NCBI RefSeq assembly: GCF_938045775.1
Contig: NZ_CALIBH010000219.1
Location: 1 to 17,169 of the forward strand
Origin: an uncultured Campylobacter sp.
GTDB taxonomy: Bacteria > Campylobacterota > Campylobacteria > Campylobacterales > Campylobacteraceae
Reading direction: 5' to 3'
Length of the DNA stretch: 17,169 nt
The translations under genes and the position numbers were made by a program. This document shows positions 7,750 through 15,125 of the stretch, piece after piece; the stretch's first letter is position 1; each line of letters opens with the position of its first letter. Under the pieces are notes generated by a model. It made no database searches. It was not told where the DNA came from and saw nothing but the letters and a program-made list of their open reading frames with translations.

Positions 7750-7984
7750 CAATTAGCCACCTCTTAAATTCCGCTTGTTTGCTCGCATCGACGCTCAAAA
7801 AGCGCTCCAGCATCGCCATATTGACGCCAGAACTTACTCGATGATTTAAATTTAGCCGCGCAAAAAGCACCGCCGCATCGCCATCTTGCGGATTATCACG
7901 TAAAATACCGCGGCAAATCCGCATTGCGCCGTAGATATCGCCTTTTTTCTCAAGCTCCATAGCATATGCTAGCGCGCCATTCAA
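7742..7984 (-). CDS. Small TPR-like protein (80 aa)
   Basis: This is a short helical protein with one recognisable tetratricopeptide-type unit (residues 4-37: ALAYAMELEKKGDIYGAM, then ICRGILRDNPQDGDA) and a second helical pair ending in a Trp-Leu-Ile-Asp-Val tail. Such units mediate protein-protein contacts. No enzyme signature is present. The start is TTG, supported by AGGA about 8 nt upstream. The ATG four nt further in is out of frame and stops at once. It begins 9 nt after the leuB stop and its stop overlaps the start of the CiaD-like gene, so the two are probably co-translated. A chaperone or partner role for the CiaD-like product is possible but unproven. Confidence 0.75.
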   Translation of the reverse strand: MNGALAYAMELEKKGDIYGAMRICRGILRDNPQDGDAAVLFARLNLNHRVSSGVNMAMLERFLSVDASKQAEFKRWLIDV

Positions 7985-7993
7985 AGCTGGTTC

Positions 7994-9064
7994 CTAAGCC
8001 TTACTTGCGTAATCTGCGATGATCGAGCCGATCTCTGCGGTCGAGCAAATTTCTTTGGCGTCGTACTGCGCGATATCCTTGGTACGGTATCCGTCGCGAA
8101 GCACGCCGCGCACGGCAAGCTCGATCGCCACTGCGGCTTCATTCTCGCCGAATGCGTATTTCAGCATCATCGCAGCGCTTAAGATCGTAGCGATCGGGTT
8201 TGCGATGCCCTGTCCCGCGATGTCGGGCGCACTGCCGTGGATCGGCTCATAGATGCCTACCTTGCCGCCGATACTCGCACTCGGAAGTAGTCCGATCGAG
8301 CCGCAGATCATGCTCGCCTCATCGCTTAAAATATCGCCGAATAAATTCTCGGTCAAAATCACGTCGAACTGCGCAGGTGCCCGCACGAGTTGCATCGCGG
8401 CGTTATCTACGTACATAAACTCCAAATTTATCCCCGCATAATTTTTCGCTAGCTCGCTTACGACCTCGCGCCACAGCTGGCTTGTTTCAAGCACGTTGGC
8501 CTTATCCACGAGCGTTATCTTTTTGTTTCGCAAAAGCGCTGCCTCAAATGCGACCTTAGCCACGCGCTCGATCTCGGCGGCGTTGTAGCACATCGTATTT
8601 AGCGCATCCTTTTCGTTTTTCACGCGCGGCTGCCCGAAATAAATCCCACCCGTAAGCTCGCGCACCACCATTATATCGACGCCTTTGATGATCTCCGGCT
8701 TTAGCGTCGAAGCGTTTATCAGCTCATCAAAAATCATCGCGGGACGCAGATTTGCAAACGCTCCAAGCTCTTTGCGGATTTTCAGTAGCCCGCTTTCGGG
8801 GCGCAGTTCGCGCGGCAGGCCGTCCCATTTCGCGCCGCCGATCGCGCCGAAAAGCACCGCATCGCTTGATTTAGCGGCATTTAGCGTCTCATCCGGAAGC
8901 GGAACGCCCATAATGTCGATCGCCGCGCCGCCCATCAAGCGGTAGTCAAAATTTAGCTCGAAATTAAATTTATGGCTTACGGCATCGAGCACCTTGATCG
9001 CTTCTTCGATGATCTCGGGGCCGATCCCGTCGCCTTTTATCACGCATACGTCGTATTTTTTCAT
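7994..9064 (-). CDS. leuB: 3-isopropylmalate dehydrogenase
   Basis: LeuB oxidatively decarboxylates 3-isopropylmalate to 2-oxoisocaproate with NAD, the third step of leucine synthesis in the cytosol. The length of 356 residues is typical. Motifs are GDGIGPEI near the N-terminus, the substrate-binding RELTGGIYFG, DKANVLETSQLWR, the metal-binding VDNAAMQLVRAP, ENLFGDILSDEASM, and the NAD-binding YEPIHGSAPDIAGQGIANP. The ATG start is preceded by AAGGAA at 8 nt. It lies 9 nt after leuD. leuA and leuC are not in the window, so the pathway genes are split in this genome. Confidence 0.97.
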   Translation of the reverse strand: MKKYDVCVIKGDGIGPEIIEEAIKVLDAVSHKFNFELNFDYRLMGGAAIDIMGVPLPDETLNAAKSSDAVLFGAIGGAKWDGLPRELRPESGLLKIRKELGAFANLRPAMIFDELINASTLKPEIIKGVDIMVVRELTGGIYFGQPRVKNEKDALNTMCYNAAEIERVAKVAFEAALLRNKKITLVDKANVLETSQLWREVVSELAKNYAGINLEFMYVDNAAMQLVRAPAQFDVILTENLFGDILSDEASMICGSIGLLPSASIGGKVGIYEPIHGSAPDIAGQGIANPIATILSAAMMLKYAFGENEAAVAIELAVRGVLRDGYRTKDIAQYDAKEICSTAEIGSIIADYASKA

Positions 9065-9073
9065 CCAAATTCC

Positions 9074-9556
9074 TTACAAGTTTATCTTTGTTTTTGCGTA
9101 ATTTATCGCTCCGCCCGCATCGAGGAGCTTTTGCATAAACTCCGGTATCGCGCCGAATTTATACTCAGTTTTTTGAGTTAAATTTTTAATTACGCCGCCC
9201 TTTAGATCGATGCTAAGCTCGTCGCCCTGCGCGATCTTATCCGTCTCGTCGCATTCGAGGATCAAAAAGCCCGTGTTGAAGCTGTTTCGATAAAAAATCC
9301 TAGCGAAGTTTTTTGCGATCACGCATGAAATTCCGGCGGCCTTAAGCGCCATCGGAGCGTGCTCGCGCGAGCTACCGCAGCCAAAATTTTTCCCCGCTAC
9401 GATGATGTCGCCGCGAGCGATTTTGGACGAAAAGTCCCTATCCGCATCCTCCATGATGTGCGTCGCAAGCACAGCTGCGTCGGAGGTATTTAGGTAGCGC
9501 GCCGCGATAATAATGTCGGTGTCGATATCATCGCCGAATTTCCATACTTTTGCCAT
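9074..9556 (-). CDS. leuD: 3-isopropylmalate dehydratase small subunit
   Basis: LeuD partners the iron-sulfur LeuC subunit to isomerise 2-isopropylmalate to 3-isopropylmalate. The 160-residue length matches the compact LeuD type. Visible motifs are the N-terminal FGDDIDTDIIIAARYL, the swivel-domain signature GKNFGCGSSREHAPMALKAAG, and FYRNSFNTGFLILEC. The ATG has GGCGGAA close upstream. It is the first gene of the leftward cluster and is divergent from rpoD. Confidence 0.96.
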   Translation of the reverse strand: MAKVWKFGDDIDTDIIIAARYLNTSDAAVLATHIMEDADRDFSSKIARGDIIVAGKNFGCGSSREHAPMALKAAGISCVIAKNFARIFYRNSFNTGFLILECDETDKIAQGDELSIDLKGGVIKNLTQKTEYKFGAIPEFMQKLLDAGGAINYAKTKINL

Positions 9557-9944
9557 ATTTCCGCCTTAAATTTTAAAATAGATGCGCGATTTTACCGACA
9601 AATTTATTAAAATCCGCTCAATCGCTCCGATATGAGGGCGGAATTCCTCGCTTAAAATTTGGGGCTAAATTTAAGCGCGAGAGCGTAAAGATAGGAAGTT
9701 TGGAGGCGTTAAATTTTAAAGCGACGGCGTAAAGGAAGCGGAATTTCGGCGCGCTAATTTTCGTCTTGCGAACGCGGAATTTTAGAGAGCGATCTTAAAT
9801 TTAGCTAAAAATATAACCTAAATTTTAAAATTTAGCCTAATTTCTAGAATTTGAAAAATCATTAAATTTAGATAGTTTGCGCCATATATAAGCAAAAATA
9901 AAGAGCGTTTCGGTATAATCTAATTTTCCAAAACCAAATACACA
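9557..9944. promoter_or_regulatory. Divergent intergenic region between leuD and rpoD
   Basis: This region of about 400 bp has no credible gene. It must carry the leftward leuD promoter (a TAAAAT box on the minus strand at 9594-9589 is a weak candidate) and the rightward rpoD promoter near its right end. From about 9640 to 9850 it is GC-rich sequence interrupted by AAATTT or GAATTT words at irregular spacings, including steps of 14 and 30 bp. No operator or riboswitch is recognised. Confidence 0.55.
9914..9919 (+). promoter_or_regulatory. rpoD -10 box
   Basis: A perfect TATAAT lies 44 nt before the rpoD ATG, in an A/T-rich context without a TTGACA-like -35. That is usual for Campylobacter sigma-70 promoters. 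Transcription would begin about position 9926, giving a leader of roughly 37 nt that includes the AAGGAG ribosome-binding site at 9952-9957. Confidence 0.7.
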
Positions 9945-9962
9945 ATGACACAAGGAGATTTT

Positions 9963-11843
9963 ATGGCGAGCTCAAAAGACGCCCTAAGCCCCATCGAGCA
10001 ATTTTTCGACGACAATCAAAAAAGCTACATCACCTACGAAAGACTGATAAAATTTTTCGATAAAGCCCCCACCGCGACGGCCGTTAAGAAAGTCGAAGCG
10101 CTTACGAAAAAATTTGATGTCGAGCTGATCTCCGCCGCAGAAATCTCTAAAATCAAAAATTTAGAGGACGCAAAACTCAAAGAAGCCACGCAAAAAAAGC
10201 TACTGGACGAGGGCTGGGACGAGGAGTTTGATCTATCCAGCGACGTTGAGCTTTTGGAGTGGAGCCGTTCGGACAGCCCTGTGCGGATGTATCTGCGCGA
10301 AATGGGACAGATCCCGCTGTTAACGAAAGAAGAAGAGATCGAGATCAGCAAAAAAATCGAACTCGGCGAGGATATCATCATCGACGCGTTTTGCTCGGTG
10401 CCGTACTTAATAGACTTCATTTTAGACTATAAAGAGCCGCTCATCAACCGCGAGCGCCGCGTAAAGGAGCTTTTCAAAAGCTTTGACGACAGCGACGAAG
10501 AGGGTGAAGAGGAGGACGAAGAGGAACTATCGGAGGAGGATTACGACGACGAGGAGGATGAGGAAAGTGCGGACGAGGCGAAGCAAAGGCGATCTAAAAA
10601 GAACGATAAGCGCGCTCTAAAGGTCATCGAAAGCTTCAAGGCTCTTGAAAAAGCCAAAAAGGATTGGATGAAATTTGCCGAGAAAAACGCCGAGGCGATT
10701 AAGCAGAGCAAGGGAATTTTATCGAAGCTAAACTTGGCGTTTAAAAAGAAAATTTTAAAAGAAAAGCTCATGGATCTGGGTCCAACCAGCAAGCTCATCA
10801 CCGAGATCGTAAAATCGATGGAGACCGCGCTAAAAAGCGACGAGGGCTTTGAAAAGGAGCTCAAGCGCTTAGAGTACAAGCTACCGATGTTTAGCGCCGA
10901 ACTGCGCGAAAATCACAAAAAAATTCTAAAAGAGATCACGAGGCTTAGCAAAGACGACATCATCGCGCGCGTGCCGGAAGCTACGATGGTCTCGACCTAC
11001 GTCGATATAAAAAAGCTCTTTTTGACAAAAGAAGCGAGCAAAAAAAGCTTCAACCTCGAGCCTGAGCGGCTAAAAGAAATTTTAGAGCAGATCAAGCGCG
11101 GCAAGCGCATCAGCGATAACGCAAAGGCGCGCATGGCTAAGTCCAACCTGCGCCTGGTTGTCTCCATCGCCAAGCGCTACACCAACCGCGGGCTGCCGTT
11201 TTTAGACCTCATCCAGGAGGGCAACATCGGGCTTATGAAGGCGGTGGATAAATTTGAATACAAGCGCGGCTATAAATTTTCGACCTACGCGACGTGGTGG
11301 ATCCGCCAGGCGATCAGCCGCGCCATCGCCGATCAAGCTCGCACGATCCGCATCCCGATCCATATGATCGAGACGATAAATCGAATTAATAAAATCACGC
11401 GCAAATATATGCAAGAAGGCGGCAAAGAGCCCGATATCAACGTTATCGCGCAAGAAGTAGGCCTTAGCGTCGATAAGGTAAAGCAGGTCATCAAAATTAC
11501 AAAGGAGCCGATCAGTCTAGAAGCGCCGATCGGAAACGAGGATGACGGCAAATTCGGCGATTTCGTCGAGGACAAAAGCTCGGTTTCACCGATCGAGCAA
11601 ATTTTAAAATCCGACCTAAAAGAGCAGATCGACGACATCTTAGAGCAGCTCAACGACCGCGAGCGCACGGTGATCCGCATGCGATTCGGACTGCTTGACG
11701 ACGAGAGCGACCGCACGCTTGAAGAGATCGGAAAGGAGCTTAATATCACCCGCGAGCGCGTCCGCCAGATCGAAAGCTCGGCGATCAAAAAGCTAAAACA
11801 CCCAAAAATCGGCCGCAAACTCAAAACCTATATCGAGAGCTAG
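9963..11843 (+). CDS. rpoD: RNA polymerase housekeeping sigma factor RpoD (sigma-70)
   Basis: RpoD directs RNA polymerase to vegetative promoters. The 626-residue product has the group 1 layout. There is an N-terminal region, then region 1.2 (from about residue 100, WSRSDSPVRMYLREMGQIPL). A non-conserved insert follows with a very acidic run of Asp/Glu at residues 175-205. Region 2 begins NLRLVVSIAKRYTNRG at about 395 and includes YKFSTYATWWIRQAISRA at 437, the -10 recognition and melting segment. Region 3 follows, and region 4.2 has the helix-turn-helix TLEEIGKELNITRERVRQIE at about 585-604. An ATG six codons earlier (9945) was passed over because AAGGAG at 9952-9957 is ideally placed for 9963, and the protein then begins like other campylobacterial RpoD proteins. 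Confidence 0.97.
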   Translation: MASSKDALSPIEQFFDDNQKSYITYERLIKFFDKAPTATAVKKVEALTKKFDVELISAAEISKIKNLEDAKLKEATQKKLLDEGWDEEFDLSSDVELLEWSRSDSPVRMYLREMGQIPLLTKEEEIEISKKIELGEDIIIDAFCSVPYLIDFILDYKEPLINRERRVKELFKSFDDSDEEGEEEDEEELSEEDYDDEEDEESADEAKQRRSKKNDKRALKVIESFKALEKAKKDWMKFAEKNAEAIKQSKGILSKLNLAFKKKILKEKLMDLGPTSKLITEIVKSMETALKSDEGFEKELKRLEYKLPMFSAELRENHKKILKEITRLSKDDIIARVPEATMVSTYVDIKKLFLTKEASKKSFNLEPERLKEILEQIKRGKRISDNAKARMAKSNLRLVVSIAKRYTNRGLPFLDLIQEGNIGLMKAVDKFEYKRGYKFSTYATWWIRQAISRAIADQARTIRIPIHMIETINRINKITRKYMQEGGKEPDINVIAQEVGLSVDKVKQVIKITKEPISLEAPIGNEDDGKFGDFVEDKSSVSPIEQILKSDLKEQIDDILEQLNDRERTVIRMRFGLLDDESDRTLEEIGKELNITRERVRQIESSAIKKLKHPKIGRKLKTYIES

Positions 11844-11920
11844 AACAAAACGCCGATATAGCGATCTAGCACACGCCGAGGTAGCGGGCTTTTTAAAGCG
11901 ATGTTATCGCGCGTACTTGT

Positions 11921-11987
11921 AAAATCATAGAATTCCGCTCTAAATCCAAAGCGGAATTATAAAAAATTTTATAAATTCTACGATTTT
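11921..11987. terminator. Nested inverted repeats after rpoD, possible terminator
   Basis: An inner stem pairs AATTCCGCT (11931-11939) with its complement (11950-11958) around a 10-nt loop and is followed by ATAAAAAATTTTAT. An outer pair, AAAATCATAGAATT (11921-11934) with a 13-of-14 match to its complement at 11974-11987, shares bases with the inner stem, so the two folds compete. There is no clean U-run, so termination efficiency is uncertain. It lies about 80 nt after rpoD and before the PfpI-family gene. Confidence 0.5.
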
Positions 11988-12042
11988 GCTTAGTTTGATA
12001 TGCGAACCGAACTGAGTAGTGTAGGTTATTCAAGGAGACTTT

Positions 12043-12612
12043 ATGAAAACTTTAGTAATCGTTATTTTAGACGGCTTTGCCGACTGGGAGGCTTCGCTAC
12101 TGGCTCCCGCACTACGACATTTCACGGACTATAGCATCCTTTATGCCTCAACCGATAAAAACGAGAAAGTATCGTTCGGAGCTTTACGCGCAAAACCTGA
12201 TTTAACAATAGATGAAATTTCGCCAGATGCCGCGGCAATCGTGTTAATCGGCGCTAGAAATTCATGGCGCGAACTGCCTAGCGAAAACGCCTCAAAAATT
12301 GCTAATTTAATAGAGGAATTTAAACAACAAGGCAAGGTGGTAGGCGGTATTTGCGACGGGGCGTATTTCTTAGCGGCGGCAGGAGCGCTAAATGACTGCC
12401 ATCACACCGCAAATAGTCTAGCAGACATCGTTAATTTGCCAAAATACAAAAATAAGCATGCCTTTATACAAACAAGTCGCGAAGCCGTAGTAGACGGTAA
12501 AATGATCACCGCAAACGGAAACGCATTTATTGATTTTACTATTCAAATGCTGCGCGCCTTAGGAGATATAGACGAAGCAATAATTGCCCAGTGCGAACAA
12601 ATGTGGCGATAA
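12043..12612 (+). CDS. DJ-1/PfpI-family protein (class I glutamine amidotransferase-like)
   Basis: This is a 189-residue cytosolic protein of the DJ-1/PfpI superfamily, whose members include proteases, glyoxalase/deglycase-type enzymes and redox chaperones. The nucleophile elbow is GGICDGAYFLAAAG with Cys104. Glu16 in DGFADWEAS is the conserved acidic partner that tunes the cysteine. His121/His122 and the late ANGNAFIDF segment are family-like. The ATG has an AAGGAG site at 12032-12037. It stands alone between rpoD and a gene-poor stretch. The exact substrate cannot be read from sequence. YoaZ-like proteins of this family are often annotated only as putative amidotransferases. Confidence 0.85.
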   Translation: MKTLVIVILDGFADWEASLLAPALRHFTDYSILYASTDKNEKVSFGALRAKPDLTIDEISPDAAAIVLIGARNSWRELPSENASKIANLIEEFKQQGKVVGGICDGAYFLAAAGALNDCHHTANSLADIVNLPKYKNKHAFIQTSREAVVDGKMITANGNAFIDFTIQMLRALGDIDEAIIAQCEQMWR

Positions 12613-13445
12613 GTAGGCAGTGCGCGTTTAGCAAATAAAATTTTGCCGAAGCAACACTAGAGCATATAAGCACAAATGAGATACAAAAAATACTGAAAAT
12701 GAAATTTTGCCGAAGCGGTACGACATCGATGCTCGCTAGGTCTAACACAATACCTTAGTTTGCGTGCTTCCGTGCAAATACAGCATGGAATTTTACGCTC
12801 ATTTTGCCACTAAAATTATATACGGCGCGAGCCTAAGCCAACAGACGCTATGAAATTTAAAACAAAGTGTGCCGCCAAAGCGGTACTTCAGCGCGTGCCC
12901 ATCGTCGTAAGCAAAAACGATGTCTTTCCCGTTTCGCCTTTAAATTTAGTGGAGCTCACCATGCCTCAAATAACCCTCGCACGGCGAAATTAAATAGGTC
13001 TCAAAAAGCAAAAGCCACAAAGCTTGCTTTGTACATCTCATTATGCCACTTTATACCGAGTCCCGTTATCTCCCGCCGCCTCATTATTGCGCGCCGACAT
13101 ACAATGCAATACCTGTAGCTTTTATGGCCCGTTTATCACATCCCACCGCCATGATGCCTTGCCCATAATGGAACGCTTTAAAAATAATGGTAGAGCCGTC
13201 TCTCTTTACTTACACTTGTCGTACCCGCAATCGCAGCGCCCATAAATTTACCGCATTGCTGCGCTGAAAACCGCAACACTCTTAAATTTACTGCTCCGCC
13301 GTGCCGTCTCGCTCTTAAAATTTACCTTTCGTAGCCAAGGGTGTGCTGGATAGCACGACGTCGGTATTTTTGTCTTGCTCTAAATTTACCTTCCGTCGCG
13401 CCGCTAAATTTAGCCGCGTCGCAAGCTGCGTTTTCTAAGGTAGCT
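12613..13445. other. Gene-poor region with short degenerate repeats
   Basis: No frame here has a convincing start, ribosome-binding site or family resemblance. Repeated words are visible. AAATTTTGCCGAAGC occurs at 12638-12652 and 12702-12716. A GCCGAAGCGGTAC / GCCAAAGCGGTAC pair lies near 12710 and 12875. TAAATTTAC-type words recur near 13242, 13283, 13316 and 13381, the last two within a longer shared GCTCTTAAA...TTACCTTTCGT-like stretch. It may be decayed sequence. It contains no tRNA-like, rRNA-like or CRISPR-array structure that I can see. Confidence 0.5.
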
Positions 13446-14858
13446 TTAAATCCAAGCTCCGAGCAATAAAACCGCCGCAAGGCAATACATATAAAAGGCC
13501 GCGCCGTTTTCGTACTCCACGTCCTGCGCGGTAAAGACCTGCTGCGACATTTCAGGGTTTCGCGCCGCCTCGTCTGCTATCTGCGCCATCACCTCCTCGT
13601 CATGTACCTCAAGCGTGATCTTTCGCAGCTCGATGAAATTTGTCCGCTTATCCAGATGCCTGCCGCTGCGACCCGTGACGTAGACGCTATACGAATAGAA
13701 ATTTAGATAATAAAATCCCGCGTCGTCTTTAAAAAGTTTCTCTGAAATCTGCCGCACGGCGCCTTTAAACGGGTTATCGCCCGCCCTTTTTAGCGCACTT
13801 AGCTTACTGCCGTCTGCTCCAAATTTATAATACACGTACCAAAACGCGTCTTTGAGCCAGCCCTCGGCGCCGCTACCGCGCGGTCGATTTAAAATTTTAT
13901 CTTTGCTTAGATAAAATATGCCGTTTTTGCTCGCAAACAGCATGTATTTCTGATGTCCGCTCTGAAAATTTAGCGGCGTATAGGGCTCGTTTGCGGGGTC
14001 AAATCTCTCGCCGTTCATCAGCACCGCGCCCGCCTTTGGATCATAAAGAAACTCTATGCCCGAGCTTGGCTCCACGAGATACATCTGCTCGCTAGGGGTG
14101 AAATTTAGCCTCTCGCCGTCCGCATAAACGCTGCGTCCGTCGCTTAGCCACCGATCGGGCGGGCGAAAGTGCGCGGGCGAATCGGGGCCGTCTTCGTGTA
14201 TGATTTTTAGCCTTATCTGTTTTAGATTTTTTGCATCCGCGCCCGCTAAAATTTTACCCTTGTAAAATACCCGCTCGCCGTCGGTGGCGACGTAAGGGCT
14301 CTCGGTCAGCGGCGAGATAGGCGCGCTAGTATCAAGTCTAGCGTATGGGTAGTTGTACTCCTGCGGCCATTTTGAGAGCCCGAACGCATGTAAAAACACT
14401 TTATAAATGTAGCTTATTGCGCCGCCCGTGCGCTGCGTGACGTCCGAGCAGAAGTAGCTCACGCGTCCGTCGCTGTAGTAGCGGGAGCCGATCTTTTGCG
14501 TGCGCGCGGGATCCAGTCCCGACATCTTGCGAGCGCCGCAAAATATGCTACTAGCGTCCATGCCGACGTTTGTATAGGAGTATCTGCCGGTATCAAGCGC
14601 GCGAAAGCTCGCCGCATCCGCGTCGCCCTCTAGCTCATAGGGAGCGAGATTCCAAGAGCGTAGGTAAATTTTGCCGCCGATATTATAATAATCACTGCTG
14701 CCGATCTTTTGCGCGTCCGCGGGTAGCTTGCGCGAGCGGTCATACACCGATAGCTCATAGATGAAAACGAGCGAGACGAAGAGCGGCACGAAAAGTACCG
14801 AAAAGAGCAACTTTAGCGCCTTTTTATCAAATTTACTTAGATTATTCGCCTTTTTCAT
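13446..14858 (-). CDS. DKNYY-like membrane-anchored protein
   Basis: This 470-residue protein has a hydrophobic helix at about residues 14-36 and another at the extreme C-terminus (about 455-470, the frame ends inside it). Between them is a soluble region, probably outside the cytoplasm, with repeated motifs of the DKNYY type: SSDYYNIGGKIYL, GSRYYSDGRVSYF, TDGERVFYKGKILAGADAKNL, SDGRSVYADGERL, KNGIFYLSKDKI and DDAGFYYLNFYSYSVY. DKNYY proteins are surface or periplasmic repeat proteins of unknown function. The chosen ATG has no ribosome-binding site, but a perfect -10 box lies just upstream, so the message may be leaderless. The flanking gaps suggest a single-gene unit. The family call is from motif resemblance. 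Confidence 0.7.
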   Translation of the reverse strand: MKKANNLSKFDKKALKLLFSVLFVPLFVSLVFIYELSVYDRSRKLPADAQKIGSSDYYNIGGKIYLRSWNLAPYELEGDADAASFRALDTGRYSYTNVGMDASSIFCGARKMSGLDPARTQKIGSRYYSDGRVSYFCSDVTQRTGGAISYIYKVFLHAFGLSKWPQEYNYPYARLDTSAPISPLTESPYVATDGERVFYKGKILAGADAKNLKQIRLKIIHEDGPDSPAHFRPPDRWLSDGRSVYADGERLNFTPSEQMYLVEPSSGIEFLYDPKAGAVLMNGERFDPANEPYTPLNFQSGHQKYMLFASKNGIFYLSKDKILNRPRGSGAEGWLKDAFWYVYYKFGADGSKLSALKRAGDNPFKGAVRQISEKLFKDDAGFYYLNFYSYSVYVTGRSGRHLDKRTNFIELRKITLEVHDEEVMAQIADEAARNPEMSQQVFTAQDVEYENGAAFYMYCLAAVLLLGAWI

Positions 14859-14864
14859 AAGGCA

Positions 14865-14870
14865 ATTATA
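14865..14870 (-). promoter_or_regulatory. -10 box placed for a leaderless transcript of the DKNYY-like gene
   Basis: On the minus strand a perfect TATAAT (within GATATATAAT) is separated from the ATG at 14858 by only six bases (TGCCTT). With the usual -10 to start distance, transcription would begin at or within a base or two of the A of ATG. There is no Shine-Dalgarno sequence before this ATG, which agrees with leaderless translation. Confidence 0.5.
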
Positions 14871-15079
14871 TATCTTGCTAGTTTAAAACGTTAGAAATTT
14901 AAAAGCGTTTGCGGGGAAATTTTAAAATTTAGAGTGCGGTAAATTTGACGGCAAAAAGCCGCGGGGAAATTTGACGGCAAAGCCAAAGCTCAAATTTACC
15001 CGCATTTGCGCGAAACAATGCAAGCTCTGCGCAAATTTAACCCCGCTTTCACTCAAATTTAAATTAAAACAAAATTCAC
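14871..15079. repeat. Intergenic short direct repeats
   Basis: AAATTTGACGGCAAA occurs at 14941-14955 and again at 14967-14981 (26 bp apart). GCGGGGAAATTT occurs at 14911 and 14961 (50 bp apart). Several further AAATTT words follow toward 15060. No gene is visible in this stretch. Confidence 0.7.
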
Positions 15080-15104
15080 AAAAAATGCCGAGCCTTAGCT
15101 CGCC
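15079..15104 (-). terminator. Rho-independent terminator of uraA
   Basis: On the minus strand a CGAGC stem pairs with GCTCG around a 4-nt loop (arms 15098-15102 and 15089-15093). It is followed by GCA and six T residues. It begins about 22 nt after the uraA stop. Confidence 0.75.
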
Positions 15105-15125
15105 CTATTTCCGCGCAAATTTAAC

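Noticed and set aside
7145..7756. A 203-residue open frame on the plus strand opposite the CiaD-like gene
   Set aside because: It mirrors the repetitive region of the real gene. The self-complementary AAATTT words keep both strands open. It has no ribosome-binding site and no family resemblance.
9557..9944. A leucine-responsive attenuator or T-box before leuD
   Set aside because: I could not find a leader peptide with leucine codons, a T-box motif or a terminator/antiterminator pair upstream of leuD.
9945..9962. An earlier in-frame ATG for rpoD
   Set aside because: The ribosome-binding site AAGGAG at 9952-9957 lies inside the added codons and serves the ATG at 9963. No such site precedes 9945.
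11333..11824. A 163-residue open frame antisense to rpoD
   Set aside because: It lies wholly opposite the conserved sigma-factor regions. Its Ser/Arg/Ile-rich sequence is what the complement of charged coding sequence gives.
12539..12748. A 69-residue minus-strand frame with a hydrophobic stretch
   Set aside because: It partly overlaps the 3' end of the PfpI-family gene in antisense, has no ribosome-binding site, and its hydrophobic part comes from A/T-rich noncoding sequence.
12867..13118. An 83-residue open frame in the gene-poor region
   Set aside because: It has no ribosome-binding site, is rich in His/Arg/Lys with no recognisable motif, and overlaps repeated words. It is likely chance.
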